Below are positions 1 through 9,540 of a DNA stretch of 64,000 nucleotides, piece after piece. The DNA comes from Erythrobacter sp. 3-20A1M (GTDB taxonomy: Bacteria; Pseudomonadota; Alphaproteobacteria; Sphingomonadales; Sphingomonadaceae), in the NCBI RefSeq assembly GCF_018636735.1, contig NZ_CP045200.1, positions 2,324,001 through 2,388,000 of the forward strand. The letters are read 5' to 3'. A program made the translations under genes and the position numbers. Each line of letters opens with the position of its first letter. Positions within the stretch are counted from its first letter, which is position 1. Under the pieces are notes generated by a model, which saw only the letters and a list, made by a program, of their open reading frames with translations, did not search any database and was not told where the DNA came from.

Positions 1-2
1 CC

Positions 3-2638
3 GCCGCCGACACGCCGGTGCTGATGATCAACGCCCCGCTGGTCGCGACCCGGCTGGGCTACCCCGATCTTTCCGGCCTCGACCTGCTGGAGCTGTTCGC
101 CTTCGTCCACCCGGCGCGCTTCTGCGTGCCGACCGCGCGCGGGCTCGCCCATGCGCTCGACCTGGCCGAGCCCGATGGCGATGCGGCGATTCCCGCTTTC
201 CTGCAAGCGGCGGCGGGCGCGCTGATCGCGCATTGCGAGAGCGACGCCTGGGCCGAGCGGGAGGGCGCGTGGAGCACGCTGCAATCGCTCATGCGGCTGC
301 GTTGGCCCTGGGCCCAGGTGCTCAGCCCGCATGTGCGCAAGCCCGAGAGGCCGGAGAAATGGCTCTTCTCGCGCCTGCCGGAATGGGAGGACGCGCCCGA
401 GCGCCCGCAGCCCGCGCAGGTCCTGATCGAGGAGAACGAGGCCGAGGCGCATCTCGCCCGCCTGACGGGCGAGGGGGCGGAGCGGCGCGAGGGGCAGCGC
501 GCCTATACCCGCAGCGCCAGTGGCGTGTTCGCCCCACGCGAAAACCGTGGCCGCCCCCATCTGCTGCTGGCGCAGGCGGGCACCGGGATCGGCAAGACGC
601 TGGGCTATCTCGCCCCCGCCGCGCTGTGGGCGCAAAAGGCGCACGGCACCGTCTGGGTCTCCACCTATACCAAGAACCTGCAACGCCAACTGCGCCGCGA
701 AAGCGCGCGCGCCTGGCCCGAACGGCGCGCCGACGGCACCCCGCCGGTGGTGGTGAGGAAGGGGCGCGAAAACTACCTCTGCCTCCTCAATCTGGAGGAT
801 GCGTTGCAGGGCGGGTTCGCGGGCCGCCCCGCGATCCTGGCGCAACTGGTCGCGCGCTGGGCCGCCTACAGCCGCGATGGCGACATGATCGGCGGCGACC
901 TGCCCGGCTGGCTCGGCACCCTGTTCCGCAAGCGCGGCATCGCGGCCCTGACCGACCAGCGCGGCGAGTGCATCTATGCCGGGTGCCCGCATTACCGGAA
1001 GTGCTTCATCGAACGCGCCGCGCGGGCCAGCGCGCAGGCCGATCTGGTGATCGCCAACCACGCGCTGGTGATGATCAACGCCGCGCGCGGGCGCCACCAC
1101 GGCCCCGCGCCGACCCGGATCGTGTTCGACGAAGGGCACCACGTCTTCGACGCCGCCGACACCACCTTTGCCGCCGCGCTGACCGGGCAGGAGGCGATCG
1201 AGCTGCGCCGCTGGATCGTCGGGCCGGAACGCAATACGCGCGGGCGCAGGCGCGGGCTCGCCGCGCGGCTCGCCGACGTTGCTTCCTACGACGAGGCGGG
1301 CGGCGAGGCGGTGGAGGCTGCGGTCGATGCGGCGGGGGTGTTGCCGTCCGAAGGCTGGCTCGGGCGGCTGGCCGAGGGGATGCCGCAGGGGCCGGTCGAG
1401 GAGCTGCTCGGCCAGGTCCGCGCGCTCACCTATGCCCGCGACGAAAGCGGCGGGCAGGAGGCAGGCTACGGCATAGAGACCGAGATCGCGCAGCTTCCCG
1501 GTCCGTTGATCGAAGCGGCGCAGAGCGCGCAGCAGGCACTGGCCGCGATCCGCAAGCCGCTGCTCACGCTCGGCGTGCGCCTTTCCGCCATCTTGGAAGA
1601 CCCGCCCGACTGGCTCGACGGGCAGGGCCGGGCCCGGATCGAGGGCGCGCGCCACTCGCTCGCCTGGCGCGTCGATCTGGTCGCCGCATGGGAAGCGCTG
1701 CTGGGCCGACTGGGCGGGCCGACCGATCCCGATTTCGTCGACTGGTTCGCGGTCGACCGCAACGATTCGCGCGAATTCGACATCGGCGTGCACCGCCGCT
1801 GGCTCGACCCGATGCAGCCTTTCGCCAAGGTGGTGCTGGAACCCGCGCACGGTGTCATGCTGACCAGTGCCACGCTGACCGATCGCGGCAAGCGGGCGAG
1901 GATTGGGAAGGGGCCATCGCGGCCAGCGGCGCGCCGCATATCGCGCTCCAGCCCAAGACCGGCAGCCATGCGAGCCCGTTCGACTATGCCGCACGGGCCG
2001 AGGTGCTTATCGTGACCGATATAAAGCGCGGCGATCTGCCCGCGCTGGCGGGTGCCTATGCCCGGTTGATAGAGGCGGCGGGCGGGGGCACGCTGGGCCT
2101 GTTCACCGCGATCCGCCGCCTGCGCGCGGTCTATGGGCGCATCGCCGATCGGCTGGCGCGGGCCGGGCTGCCGCTCTACGCCCAGCATGTCGACCCGATC
2201 GACACCGGAACGCTGACCGATATCTTCCGCGACGACCGCTCGGCCAGCCTGCTCGGCACCGACGCGCTGCGCGACGGGGTCGACGTGCCGGGGGAAAGCC
2301 TGCGCTGCGTCGTCATGGAATCGGTACCGTGGCCGCGCCCGACCATCCTCCACCGCGCGCGCCGCGCCGCGAATGGCGGCGGTGCCTATGACGACCGGCT
2401 GATCCGTGCGCGCATCGCGCAGGCGTTCGGACGGCTCATCCGCACGCGCGAGGACGCGGGCCATTTCGTCGTCCTTTCCGCCGCTTTCCCCAGCCGCTTG
2501 CTGACCGCTTTCCCGCCCGGCACGCCGATTACGCGGGTAACGCTGGACGAGGCGCTGGCGCGGGTTGCAGCCGGGCCGCCGGGCGTGCAAGACGCTACGG
2601 AAACCGGCACCCTCAACGGACACCTATCCCCGCCATGA
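3..2638 (+). pseudogene. DinG/Rad3-like ATP-dependent DNA helicase, 5'-truncated by the window and frameshifted
   Basis: Superfamily 2 helicase of the DinG/XPD type with an expected role in DNA repair or R-loop and G4 processing. The frame is open from the first bases, so the true start lies upstream of the window. Walker A (GTGIGKT) is at 579-599 and the DEGH box near 1128-1139. Four cysteines between them (YLCLL, then ECIYAGC and RKC) match the iron-sulfur domain of this family. The frame runs to about 1893 and then continues in another frame (GEDWEGAIAASG onward) through motif VI (QAFGRLIRT) to the stop at 2638. Adding one G to the GGG run at 1894-1896 restores one continuous protein. I therefore suspect a sequencing or assembly error rather than true decay, but cannot exclude a real mutation. 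Confidence 0.85.
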
Positions 2639-3162
2639 AGAAACTTGGCCTGCTGCGCCACGCGAAGTCCGACTGGGACGATTCGGACAAGCGCGACTTC
2701 GATCGCGGCCTCAACGACAGGGGGCGGCGCGGCGGGCGGCTGATGGGCCGCTATATCCGCGAAAACGGGCCGGAGTTCGACTTGCTTCTCGCCAGCCCGG
2801 CGGAACGGGTGAAGGCGACGCTGGCCGCCGCGCAGCTGGGGCTGGAGCCGGTATTCGACCAGCGGCTCTACCTCGCCAGCGCCGAGACGATAGTCGATGT
2901 CGTATCGGAAAAGGCGGGCGATGCGGACGCGGTGCTGGTCGCCGCCCACAATCCGGGTTTGCAGGACGTGCTGCTTTCGCTCGTCGCGCCGGATCGCGAG
3001 AATGCGCATTTCGACGAGGCGGTGGTGAAATATCCGACCGCCTCGTTCGCGTTGCTCGATCTGCCGATCGACGACTGGGGCGCGCTCGGCGGGCAGGACG
3101 GCGCGATCGCGGACTTCCGCCGCCCGCGCGATCTCGATCCGGAACTGGGCCCGGTGGACTAG
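2635..3162 (+). CDS. SixA-like histidine phosphatase family protein
   Basis: A 175-residue protein of the histidine phosphatase (phosphoglycerate-mutase-like) superfamily. The N-terminal LLRHAKSDW contains the RH signature whose His is phosphorylated during catalysis. A second catalytic His lies in VAAHNPGLQD. The short length and lack of extra domains match the SixA/YjgR branch of phosphohistidine phosphatases; the substrate is unknown. The ATG overlaps the stop of the helicase (ATGA), so the two are probably co-transcribed and translationally coupled. Confidence 0.85.
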   Translation: MKKLGLLRHAKSDWDDSDKRDFDRGLNDRGRRGGRLMGRYIRENGPEFDLLLASPAERVKATLAAAQLGLEPVFDQRLYLASAETIVDVVSEKAGDADAVLVAAHNPGLQDVLLSLVAPDRENAHFDEAVVKYPTASFALLDLPIDDWGALGGQDGAIADFRRPRDLDPELGPVD

Positions 3163-3287
3163 TCCAGTCGAAGAGGTGTTGCAGCGCTGAGTGTAGAGCC
3201 GCTGTCCTGCGCGGCCCGCCGGGGCTATTCCAACGCGCATGTTTCCTGCCGCCAGCCTGTCGCAACCACGGTCGAATACGCCCGCGT

Positions 3288-3343
3288 ACGGGGCCTTTTT
3301 CCCGCGCCAGGACACTGTTCCATGTGTTCCATCCTGTAGGATT
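3288..3343 (-). repeat. Intergenic 37-bp repeat, copy 1 (with extended flank)
   Basis: Read on the minus strand from 3343 down to 3307 this matches the copies at 9541-9577 and 54095-54131. The shared core includes TGGAACACATGGAACAGTG. It contains a short inverted repeat around the core, so it could fold as a hairpin. Similarity to copy 2 continues past the core into a CGGGAAAA-type flank (to about 3288). It lies between the phosphatase and lysyl-tRNA synthetase genes. Confidence 0.8.
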
Positions 3344-3408
3344 TCTACGCCGTCCCGAAGCGCCTTGCGCTCTTGCAACATCGGCGTCTTCGCGCGAAGG
3401 CGAGCGCC

Positions 3409-5034
3409 ATGAGCATGGACGAACTGATCGCCGCCGCGCGCACATCGAAGGCCTGGCCGTTTCAGGAGGCGCAGCGCCTGCTCAAGCGCTATCCCGACGG
3501 GGCGAAACCGGACGGCTCGCCGCTGCTGTTCGAAACCGGCTACGGCCCTAGCGGCCTGCCGCATATCGGCACGTTCCAGGAGGTGCTGCGCACCACGCTG
3601 GTCCGCCGCGCGTTCGAGGCGCTGATCGGTGCGAAGCCGGAGGACGGCAGGACGCGGCTGGTCGCCTTCAGCGACGACATGGATGGCCTGCGCAAGGTGC
3701 CCGACAACATCCCCAATCGCGATCTGGTGGCGCAGCATCTGGGCAAGCCGCTCAGCCGCATCCCGGATCCGTTCGAGGCGGGGTACGAGAGTTTCGCCGC
3801 ACACAACAATGCGAAGCTGCGCGCCTTCCTCGACCGGTTCGGCTTCGACTACGAATTCGTCGCGGCCAGCGATCGCTACAATGCCGGCGCGTTCGACGAC
3901 GCGCTGCGGCAGGTGCTGCGCAAGAACCAGGACATCCTCGACATCATGCTGCCCACGCTGCGCGAGGAGCGGCGGCAGACCTATTCGCCGATCCTGCCGG
4001 TTTCGCCCAGCAGCGGGCGCGTGCTGCAGGTGCCGGTCGAGGTGGTCGATGCCGATGCGGGCACTGTGCGCTTCACGGACGAGGATGGCTCGACGATCGA
4101 ACAGTCCGCGCTGGGCGGCATGGCCAAGCTGCAATGGAAGGTCGACTGGGCCATGCGCTGGTACGCGCTGGGCGTCGATTACGAGATGTACGGCAAGGAT
4201 CTGACCGACAGCGGCGTCCAGTCGGGCCGCATCGTGAAGGTGCTGGGCGGCAGGAAGCCGGAAGGGCTGATCTACGAGCTGTTCCTCGACGCCAATGGCG
4301 AGAAGATTTCCAAGTCGAAGGGCAACGGCCTGACGATCGAGGAATGGCTGACCTATGGCAGCGAAGAGAGCCTGGGCTTCTACATCTTCCCCAATCCGAA
4401 GAGCGCCAAGCAGCTCCATGCCGGGGTGATCCCGCGCGCGGTCGACGATTACTGGCAGTTCCGCGAGCGGCTGGCCGAGCAGGACCTCGACAAGCAGCTG
4501 GGCAATCCGGTGTGGCACCTCGCGCGCGCCAATGGCGGCTTCGAAGGGGCGGAGGCGCCGGGCGCGGGGGAGAGCCTGGCGGTGCCCTACAGCCTGCTGC
4601 TCAACCTCACGAGCGTGCTGGGCGCGGAAGCGACGCCGGAATCGGTCGCCGACTATCTGGCAAGCTATACCGGGGAGCCGGTGACGGACCCCAAGTTGCG
4701 CGAACTGATCGGCACCGCGGTCGCCTACAATCGCGATTTCGTGGCCCCGCATCTCGCCAAGCGGGCGCCGACCGAGACCGAGGCCGCGGCGCTGCGCGAG
4801 CTCGATGGCGTGCTGGCGGATGCCCCGGCGGACATGTCGGCGGAAGATCTGCAGACGCAGGTGTACGAGATCGGGAAGCGCGAGGAGTACGGTTTCGCTT
4901 CGCTGCGCGACTGGTTCCGCGCGCTCTACGAAACGCTGCTCGGCAGCGAGCAGGGGCCGCGCATGGGCAGCTTCATCGCGCTCTACGGGATCGCCAACAC
5001 CCGTCAGCTGATCGCGGAGGCGCTGGCGCGATGA
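3409..5034 (+). CDS. lysK: Lysine--tRNA ligase, class I
   Basis: Charges tRNA-Lys with lysine in the cytoplasm. This is the class I (Rossmann-fold) form typical of many alphaproteobacteria and archaea, not the class II LysS of E. coli. The HIGH motif is seen as HIG at residues 52-54 in the context PSGLPHIGTF. The KMSKS loop appears as KISKSKG from about residue 299. The protein has 541 residues, normal for the family. I chose the ATG at 3409 because a purine-rich site (GAAGGCGAG) precedes it; an in-frame upstream start near 3373 has no such support. The stop overlaps the start of the next gene (ATGA). Confidence 0.95.
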   Translation: MSMDELIAAARTSKAWPFQEAQRLLKRYPDGAKPDGSPLLFETGYGPSGLPHIGTFQEVLRTTLVRRAFEALIGAKPEDGRTRLVAFSDDMDGLRKVPDNIPNRDLVAQHLGKPLSRIPDPFEAGYESFAAHNNAKLRAFLDRFGFDYEFVAASDRYNAGAFDDALRQVLRKNQDILDIMLPTLREERRQTYSPILPVSPSSGRVLQVPVEVVDADAGTVRFTDEDGSTIEQSALGGMAKLQWKVDWAMRWYALGVDYEMYGKDLTDSGVQSGRIVKVLGGRKPEGLIYELFLDANGEKISKSKGNGLTIEEWLTYGSEESLGFYIFPNPKSAKQLHAGVIPRAVDDYWQFRERLAEQDLDKQLGNPVWHLARANGGFEGAEAPGAGESLAVPYSLLLNLTSVLGAEATPESVADYLASYTGEPVTDPKLRELIGTAVAYNRDFVAPHLAKRAPTETEAAALRELDGVLADAPADMSAEDLQTQVYEIGKREEYGFASLRDWFRALYETLLGSEQGPRMGSFIALYGIANTRQLIAEALAR

Positions 5035-5576
5035 ACGCGCGCACGGCGGAGGAGCTGGCGCAGGAGCTGCTCGGCCGCAAGCTGACCGAGCTGGGACCCG
5101 AAGAGCAGGCGGTGCTGGGCCGCGTCGCGGGCGGGACCTATATCGGGCCGGATGCCGACGAGGCGGCGCAGATGCGCATGACCTTCGGCGACCGGCTGGC
5201 CGACCGGGTCGCGGCGGTCGGCGGCAGCTGGGGCTTCATCATCTTCTTCGGCATCGTCCTGTTCGGCTGGATGCTGATCAACAGCGAGGTGCTGGTCGAT
5301 CTCGGCATCAAGCCGTTCGACGCCTATCCGTACATCTTCCTCAACCTGATGCTGTCGATGCTGGCGGCGATCCAGGCGCCGGTCATCATGATGAGCCAGA
5401 ACCGGCAGGCGTCGAAGGATCGCGTCGCCGCGCAACACGACTACGAGGTCAATCTGCGCACCCAGCTGGAGATTCTGCGCCTGTCGCGCCGGGTCGACCG
5501 GATGGGCCATGCGCTCCTCGACCGGCTGGAGGCGATCGAGCGGACGGTCGGCGGGGCGGAGAACCCTACGCGCTGA
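5031..5576 (+). CDS. DUF1003 domain-containing membrane protein
   Basis: A 181-residue protein of the DUF1003 family; no biochemical function is established for it. After a charged N-terminal region there are two membrane segments, one around GFIIFFGIVLFGWMLI and one around YIFLNLMLSMLAAIQAPVI. These are followed by a conserved SQNRQASKDR stretch and a charged helical C-terminus that may form a coiled coil. The ATG overlaps the lysK stop. The stop abuts the stop of the convergent hydroxylase gene with no gap. Confidence 0.85.
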   Translation: MNARTAEELAQELLGRKLTELGPEEQAVLGRVAGGTYIGPDADEAAQMRMTFGDRLADRVAAVGGSWGFIIFFGIVLFGWMLINSEVLVDLGIKPFDAYPYIFLNLMLSMLAAIQAPVIMMSQNRQASKDRVAAQHDYEVNLRTQLEILRLSRRVDRMGHALLDRLEAIERTVGGAENPTR

Positions 5577-6248
5577 TCACCCCCATTTGCGGGTGCGGTA
5601 CCACTTGGTGATGACGTATTTCGCGCCGTCGATCACCGGCGTCCCGGCGTGCAGCGTGCTGAGGTTCGGCACCCCGTCCGGCCCCGCATTGTTCCACATC
5701 AGCAGCACGCCTTCCTTAGGCGTGATGGCGAGCTCGAGCTTGGGAAATTCGGTTTCGCCGCCCGCCGGCACATCGTTCAGGAACAGCATAGCCGTCCAGC
5801 TGCGCTGCCCGCCGCGGCGCCGCTCGTCTTCCCAGTAGGACTGGCCGGGGAAGAAGAAATCGTGGTGCGGCTTGAACTGCTGGCCGGGCAGGTAGCGCTG
5901 CCCCTGGATGGTCTCGCCCAGCGCCGATTTGAGACCGAGCGTATCGTCCATCCGCCGCGAGATCGCCGCGACGAACGGGTCGCGCGAATCGAAATTGCCG
6001 GAATAGGAGGTGCGGAACCCTTCCTGCTCCGTGCCCGCGTACAGCGTGCTTGGCACCGCCACGACGTCAATCATGTGCATCAGGCGCTGGCATTCGTTCG
6101 GCGTCGCAAATTCGCCCAGCGCGAATATCTCCGCATCGTCGGTCGGGATCTTGTGCACCCGCCGATCCGCCTTCAGCCGCTTGCGCACCTCCCGACCCAC
6201 GCGGGCGAGTGCATCCTTGTCCGGAACCATGGTCTTCGTGTCAGACAT
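5577..6248 (-). CDS. 2OG-Fe(II) oxygenase, prolyl 4-hydroxylase-like
   Basis: A 223-residue 2-oxoglutarate and iron-dependent oxygenase of the prolyl-4-hydroxylase alpha-subunit type. The iron ligands are visible as H128-x-D130 (in KPHHDF) and the distal H200 (in STLHAGTPV). K210 ten residues later is the expected 2-oxoglutarate-binding basic residue. There is no signal peptide, so a cytoplasmic substrate is likely, though it is unknown. It stands alone, convergent with the DUF1003 gene and divergent from the cytochrome b561 gene. Confidence 0.85.
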   Translation of the reverse strand: MSDTKTMVPDKDALARVGREVRKRLKADRRVHKIPTDDAEIFALGEFATPNECQRLMHMIDVVAVPSTLYAGTEQEGFRTSYSGNFDSRDPFVAAISRRMDDTLGLKSALGETIQGQRYLPGQQFKPHHDFFFPGQSYWEDERRRGGQRSWTAMLFLNDVPAGGETEFPKLELAITPKEGVLLMWNNAGPDGVPNLSTLHAGTPVIDGAKYVITKWYRTRKWG

Positions 6249-6319
6249 GGCGCGACGGTAGCAGCGGTGTCCACACGCTGCTAGACCCCAGCGGACGACA
6301 ACAGGAGAGGATCACGCAC

Positions 6320-6871
6320 ATGGAAGTATCGAGCGTGAAGAAGCGTTATTCGGCAGGGGCGATGTTTTTCCACTGGCTGATCGCCGCGCTGGTGATCGCG
6401 AACTGGTATCTCGCCGAACGCGCGCACGATGTCGGCGGGGCGGCGGCGGGCGAGCTGTTCGGATATCACAAGGCGATCGGCATCTCGATCCTGGCGCTCA
6501 CGCTCGCCCGCCTCGCGCTGCGGCTAACCACGCCGCTTCCGCGCCTGCCGCAGAACTATGCGAGCTGGGAGCGCATCCTCGCCCGAACCACCCATGTGGT
6601 CTTCTACATCCTCCTGATCGCGTTGCCGCTGGGCGCGTGGATCGCGAATTCTCTGGGCGGCAAGGCGATCGACATGTTCGGCCTGTTCACCATTCCCGCG
6701 CTTCCCGTGGGAGCGAACAAGGAACTGGGCGGCCAGATCTTCGAGCTTCACGCCACCGGCGGCAGTTTCCTGATGATCCTGGTGATCCTGCATGTGCTGG
6801 GCGCGCTGAAGCACACCTTCTTCGACCGGGACGGCGGGATTTTCCGCATGCTGCCCTTCGGCCGGGTCTGA
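6320..6871 (+). CDS. Cytochrome b561 family protein
   Basis: An inner-membrane di-heme b-type cytochrome of the CybB type (183 residues), expected to pass electrons between quinol and periplasmic or membrane partners. Four hydrophobic helices carry histidines in the right places: FHWLIAALV near the N-terminus, FGYHKAIG, THVVFYILLIALPLG, and ELHATGGSFLMILVILHVLG. The ATG at 6320 is preceded by AGGAGAGG. A hairpin just after the stop probably terminates it. The natural electron partner cannot be told from the neighbours. Confidence 0.88.
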   Translation: MEVSSVKKRYSAGAMFFHWLIAALVIANWYLAERAHDVGGAAAGELFGYHKAIGISILALTLARLALRLTTPLPRLPQNYASWERILARTTHVVFYILLIALPLGAWIANSLGGKAIDMFGLFTIPALPVGANKELGGQIFELHATGGSFLMILVILHVLGALKHTFFDRDGGIFRMLPFGRV

Positions 6872-6885
6872 GCGGAGACGAAGAA

Positions 6886-6909
6886 CCCCGCCGGCGCGAA
6901 CCGGCGGGG
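6886..6909. terminator. GC-rich hairpin between convergent genes
   Basis: Perfect 9-bp stem (CCCCGCCGG and CCGGCGGGG) with the loop CGCGAA, placed 14 bases after the cytochrome b561 stop and 25 bases before the end of the opposing RcnB-like gene. It has no clear T-run, so it is a probable bidirectional terminator judged by position and stem strength. Confidence 0.65.
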
Positions 6910-6934
6910 TCTCGGGTGCCTTGTCGGCTGCGTC

Positions 6935-7951
6935 CTACCAGAAGAACGAGTAGATCACGTCCACCACCTGGCCGGTGTAGGTGTTTACCAGCAGGGCGTC
7001 GTCGTAATACCGCACCCAGCGATAGGGGCCGTAAACGGGCGGCAGGCGGTAATAGGCCGGATCGTTGATCCAGTAGCGGCTGCCGAAAAACAGGCTGCCG
7101 AGCCGGAACCCGATGTTCAACCGGCGATAGGAATAGCCGCGATAGGGCGCGTAATACCGGCCGAGCCGATACTGGTTGCGATGGGCGTTGCGATAATACT
7201 GCCAATTGTACCGCCGGTCGGAGCGCCAGCCCCGGTTCCAGCTGCGATGGTCGCGATCGTAACGTCCGTCGCGCCGATCGTTGCGCCAGTCATGGCGATT
7301 GTCGCGCCGGTCGTTACGCCAGTCCCGCCGATCGTCGCGCCGGTCGTAGCGGCCATCCCGGCGATCGTCACGACGGTCATAGCGTCCGTCCCGGCGATTG
7401 TCGCGGCGGTCCGCCCGGTCGTCCCGGCGGTCGTTACGTCGATCGTACCGGTTGTCGCGCCGGTCCTCGCGATTGCCGTATCGGGCGGTGCGCTGCTCGC
7501 GGAAACGCTGCTCGGCGGGCGTGACCTGGCGCTGGCGCGCCGCTTCTTCCCGATCGCGGCGGGCGTCGTAAGCGTCACGGCGAGCCTGGACCTGCCGGAC
7601 CGGGTTGTAATCTACGGAGCCGTTGCGGCGGGGGTCGACACCCACGGGGCGACCGCGATCGGCCGCACTGCTGCGCCGTACGTCCACGCGATCGACGGTC
7701 GAGCGCGAAGGGGTGCGGAAGGTGGGGCGCTCGGGCGCCTGCGAAGCCCGTGAGCTCGACCGTGCCGAACGATCCGGACGGGCCTGCGGCCGGTCCGGCG
7801 CAGCCCGGCGCTCCACTCTCTGTTCCAGGCGTTCGCTCGGGCGATCGGGCCGGTCCGCGGCATGGGCCGTCGAGGCCAGCCCGGTCAGGGACACGGCAAG
7901 GGCGAGGGCCGATGCGCCCACGGTATTGGTCAGGAATTTCAGGCTCATCAT
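6935..7951 (-). CDS. RcnB-like periplasmic protein with long Arg/Asp repeat tract
   Basis: A 338-residue secreted protein. An N-terminal signal peptide ends at about STAHAA. The middle is extremely charged, with repeated DRRD, DNRRDGRYDRR and DRRDWRND units. The C-terminus is Tyr/Arg-rich and ends with a domain resembling the RcnB (nickel/cobalt homeostasis) family, including PYRWVRYYDDALLVNTYTGQVVDVI. The ATG at 7951 is preceded by GAAGGGA at a good spacing. Assignment to RcnB rests on this C-terminal pattern, and metal binding is not shown. The repeat tract is likely disordered. Confidence 0.7.
   Translation of the reverse strand: MMSLKFLTNTVGASALALAVSLTGLASTAHAADRPDRPSERLEQRVERRAAPDRPQARPDRSARSSSRASQAPERPTFRTPSRSTVDRVDVRRSSAADRGRPVGVDPRRNGSVDYNPVRQVQARRDAYDARRDREEAARQRQVTPAEQRFREQRTARYGNREDRRDNRYDRRNDRRDDRADRRDNRRDGRYDRRDDRRDGRYDRRDDRRDWRNDRRDNRHDWRNDRRDGRYDRDHRSWNRGWRSDRRYNWQYYRNAHRNQYRLGRYYAPYRGYSYRRLNIGFRLGSLFFGSRYWINDPAYYRLPPVYGPYRWVRYYDDALLVNTYTGQVVDVIYSFFW
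7255..7465 (-). repeat. Imperfect in-frame tandem repeats coding Arg/Asp units
   Basis: Inside the RcnB-like gene, short units coding D-R-R-D/N-x-R are repeated many times with near-identical DNA. The copies keep frame, so the tract can grow or shrink without breaking the gene. On the other strand it creates a false Ala/Val/Pro-rich open frame. Confidence 0.75.
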
Positions 7952-7994
7952 ACGTATCCCTTCGCTCTGCCAGCCCACCCTGCGCCGTCTTCGA

Positions 7995-8018
7995 TGGTTA
8001 TCAAACTATGGATAACCA
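7995..8018. promoter_or_regulatory. Inverted repeat, candidate operator
   Basis: Perfect 8-bp arms, TGGTTATC at 7995-8002 and GATAACCA at 8011-8018, separated by 8 bases. It sits in the 257-bp gap between the divergent RcnB-like and ClC genes, 44 bp upstream of the former's start, in a locally AT-rich patch. The shape suits a dimeric repressor. No regulator gene is adjacent, so the binding protein is unknown. Confidence 0.4.
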
Positions 8019-8208
8019 AGTGACCCGAAACTGAACCGTCTCAAAGGGCATCGTTCAGGTTTAGATGGCAAAAGATGAACGCTTGTGCAGTTTCGTCCCC
8101 GTTTGCTTGATGTTTCCGAACCGACCGTACCGTCCATTCGATCGCGGGCGATATGGAACGGTTCTCACGGGTGGACGACCGCCCTGCCGGGGCATAAGGG
8201 GGGCGCGC

Positions 8209-9522
8209 ATGAAACTCCCCCGGCCCTTCGATACCGAATTCAACGCGAAGGTGCCGAGCGAGCTGATCCGGCCCGAAGACTGGAGCCGTAGGGCCGCCAC
8301 GCTCGTCAGCGCGGTGCTGATCGCACTGGTCGCGATGGGCTTCGCATGGGCGGGCGACTGGGCCAATCGCCTGTTCACCGAGGTTACAAACCATTCGCGC
8401 TGGGTCCATCTGGTGCTGACCCCGGCGATGTTCGTGGGGATCGCGGCGCTGACCTTCCGCTACGCCCCGCAGGCGCGGGGATCGGGCATCCCGCAGGTGA
8501 TCGCCGCCAGTCGCAAGCCGCTGCGCCGCACCTCCCGCCGGCTGGTCTCCCTGCGCACCGCACTGGCCAAGGTGGTGCTGACTTTGGGCGCGCTGCTGGC
8601 TGGCGGCTCGGTCGGGCGCGAAGGCCCCACGGTGCAGCTGGGGGCGGCGATCATGGTGCAGGTGCATCGCTTCTTCCGCGTTCCTTCCACCTCCGGCGTC
8701 TATATCGCGGGCGGCGCGGCGGGCGTCGCCGCCGCGTTCAACACGCCGCTGGCGGGAATCGCCTTCGCGATCGAGGAACTGGCGGTGGCTTACGAGCAAC
8801 GCGTGGCGATCCTGGTCATGGGTGCGGTCATGATCTCGGGCCTGACGAGCCAGGGGCTGGCGGGCAATTACGTATATTTCGGGCAGATCACCGGCGGGCT
8901 GCCGCTCACATCGGTGCTGATAGCGGCGCCGGTGGCCGGGGTGATCGGCGGGATGCTGGGCGGGGCGTTCTCGCGTTCGCTGCTTGCCCTGCGCGGGCCG
9001 GGCGGGCGCTTCACCGCGCGGTTCGGCAAGAAGCCGCTGACCACCGCACTGGTCTGCGGCGTGATCGTGGGCGTGCTGGGTTTCGTTACCGACGGCGTCA
9101 CGTCGGGCACGGGGTACGAACCGACGCGCATGCTGCTGGAAGGCGGCGCGGGCGAATACTGGTTCGGTCCGGCGAAGTTCATCGCGGCACTCGCGACCAG
9201 CGCCAGCGGCATTCCGGGCGGCATCTTCGCCCCCTCGTTGGCGGTGGGGGCGGGCTTCGGAGAGCTGCTGACGCCGTTGTTCCCGGCCGACAAGGCCGGG
9301 ATCATCGTGCTGATCGGCATGGGCGGGTACTTCACCGGCGTCGTGCGCGCGCCACTGACCGCGGTCATCATTCTCAGCGAGGCGACGGGGACCAGCTCCG
9401 CCATCCTGCCGCTGTTCGCCACCGCCCTGATCGGCGACTGGGCGGGCGGCATGGTCTGCCGCGAACGCCTGTACCACGCGCTGGCGAAGGGATTCGCGCC
9501 GGTTTCCGCGCCCGCGCGATAA
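8209..9522 (+). CDS. ClC-type voltage-gated chloride channel / H+-Cl- antiporter
   Basis: A 437-residue integral membrane ClC protein. The three chloride-coordinating signatures are present: GSGIPQ, GREGP and GIPGGIFAP. The gating glutamate in GREGP is kept, as in exchangers and gated channels. The frame extends upstream to 8065, but the ATG at 8209 is preceded by AAGGGGGGCG and begins the conserved part. There is no C-terminal CBS pair, as in short bacterial members. Its likely role is chloride or acid stress homeostasis at the inner membrane. Confidence 0.92.
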   Translation: MKLPRPFDTEFNAKVPSELIRPEDWSRRAATLVSAVLIALVAMGFAWAGDWANRLFTEVTNHSRWVHLVLTPAMFVGIAALTFRYAPQARGSGIPQVIAASRKPLRRTSRRLVSLRTALAKVVLTLGALLAGGSVGREGPTVQLGAAIMVQVHRFFRVPSTSGVYIAGGAAGVAAAFNTPLAGIAFAIEELAVAYEQRVAILVMGAVMISGLTSQGLAGNYVYFGQITGGLPLTSVLIAAPVAGVIGGMLGGAFSRSLLALRGPGGRFTARFGKKPLTTALVCGVIVGVLGFVTDGVTSGTGYEPTRMLLEGGAGEYWFGPAKFIAALATSASGIPGGIFAPSLAVGAGFGELLTPLFPADKAGIIVLIGMGGYFTGVVRAPLTAVIILSEATGTSSAILPLFATALIGDWAGGMVCRERLYHALAKGFAPVSAPAR

Positions 9523-9540
9523 GCGCTCGCCATCCCGCCA

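Noticed and set aside
233-1890. First part of the plus-strand frame that ends at 2638
   Set aside because: Only the part after about 1898 is helicase. The earlier part is an Arg/Ala-rich shadow of the true frame.
2386-4752. 788-residue open frame antisense to the helicase end, phosphatase and lysK
   Set aside because: It lies opposite genes with clear motifs, has no recognisable domain, and is a long shadow frame typical of GC-rich DNA.
7255-7465. Regular repeats that could suggest a CRISPR array
   Set aside because: The repeats are in frame, imperfect and without unique spacers; they encode a protein tract.
7181-7753. Plus-strand Ala/Val/Pro-rich frame opposite the RcnB-like gene
   Set aside because: It is the complement of the Arg/Asp repeat tract, not a membrane protein gene.
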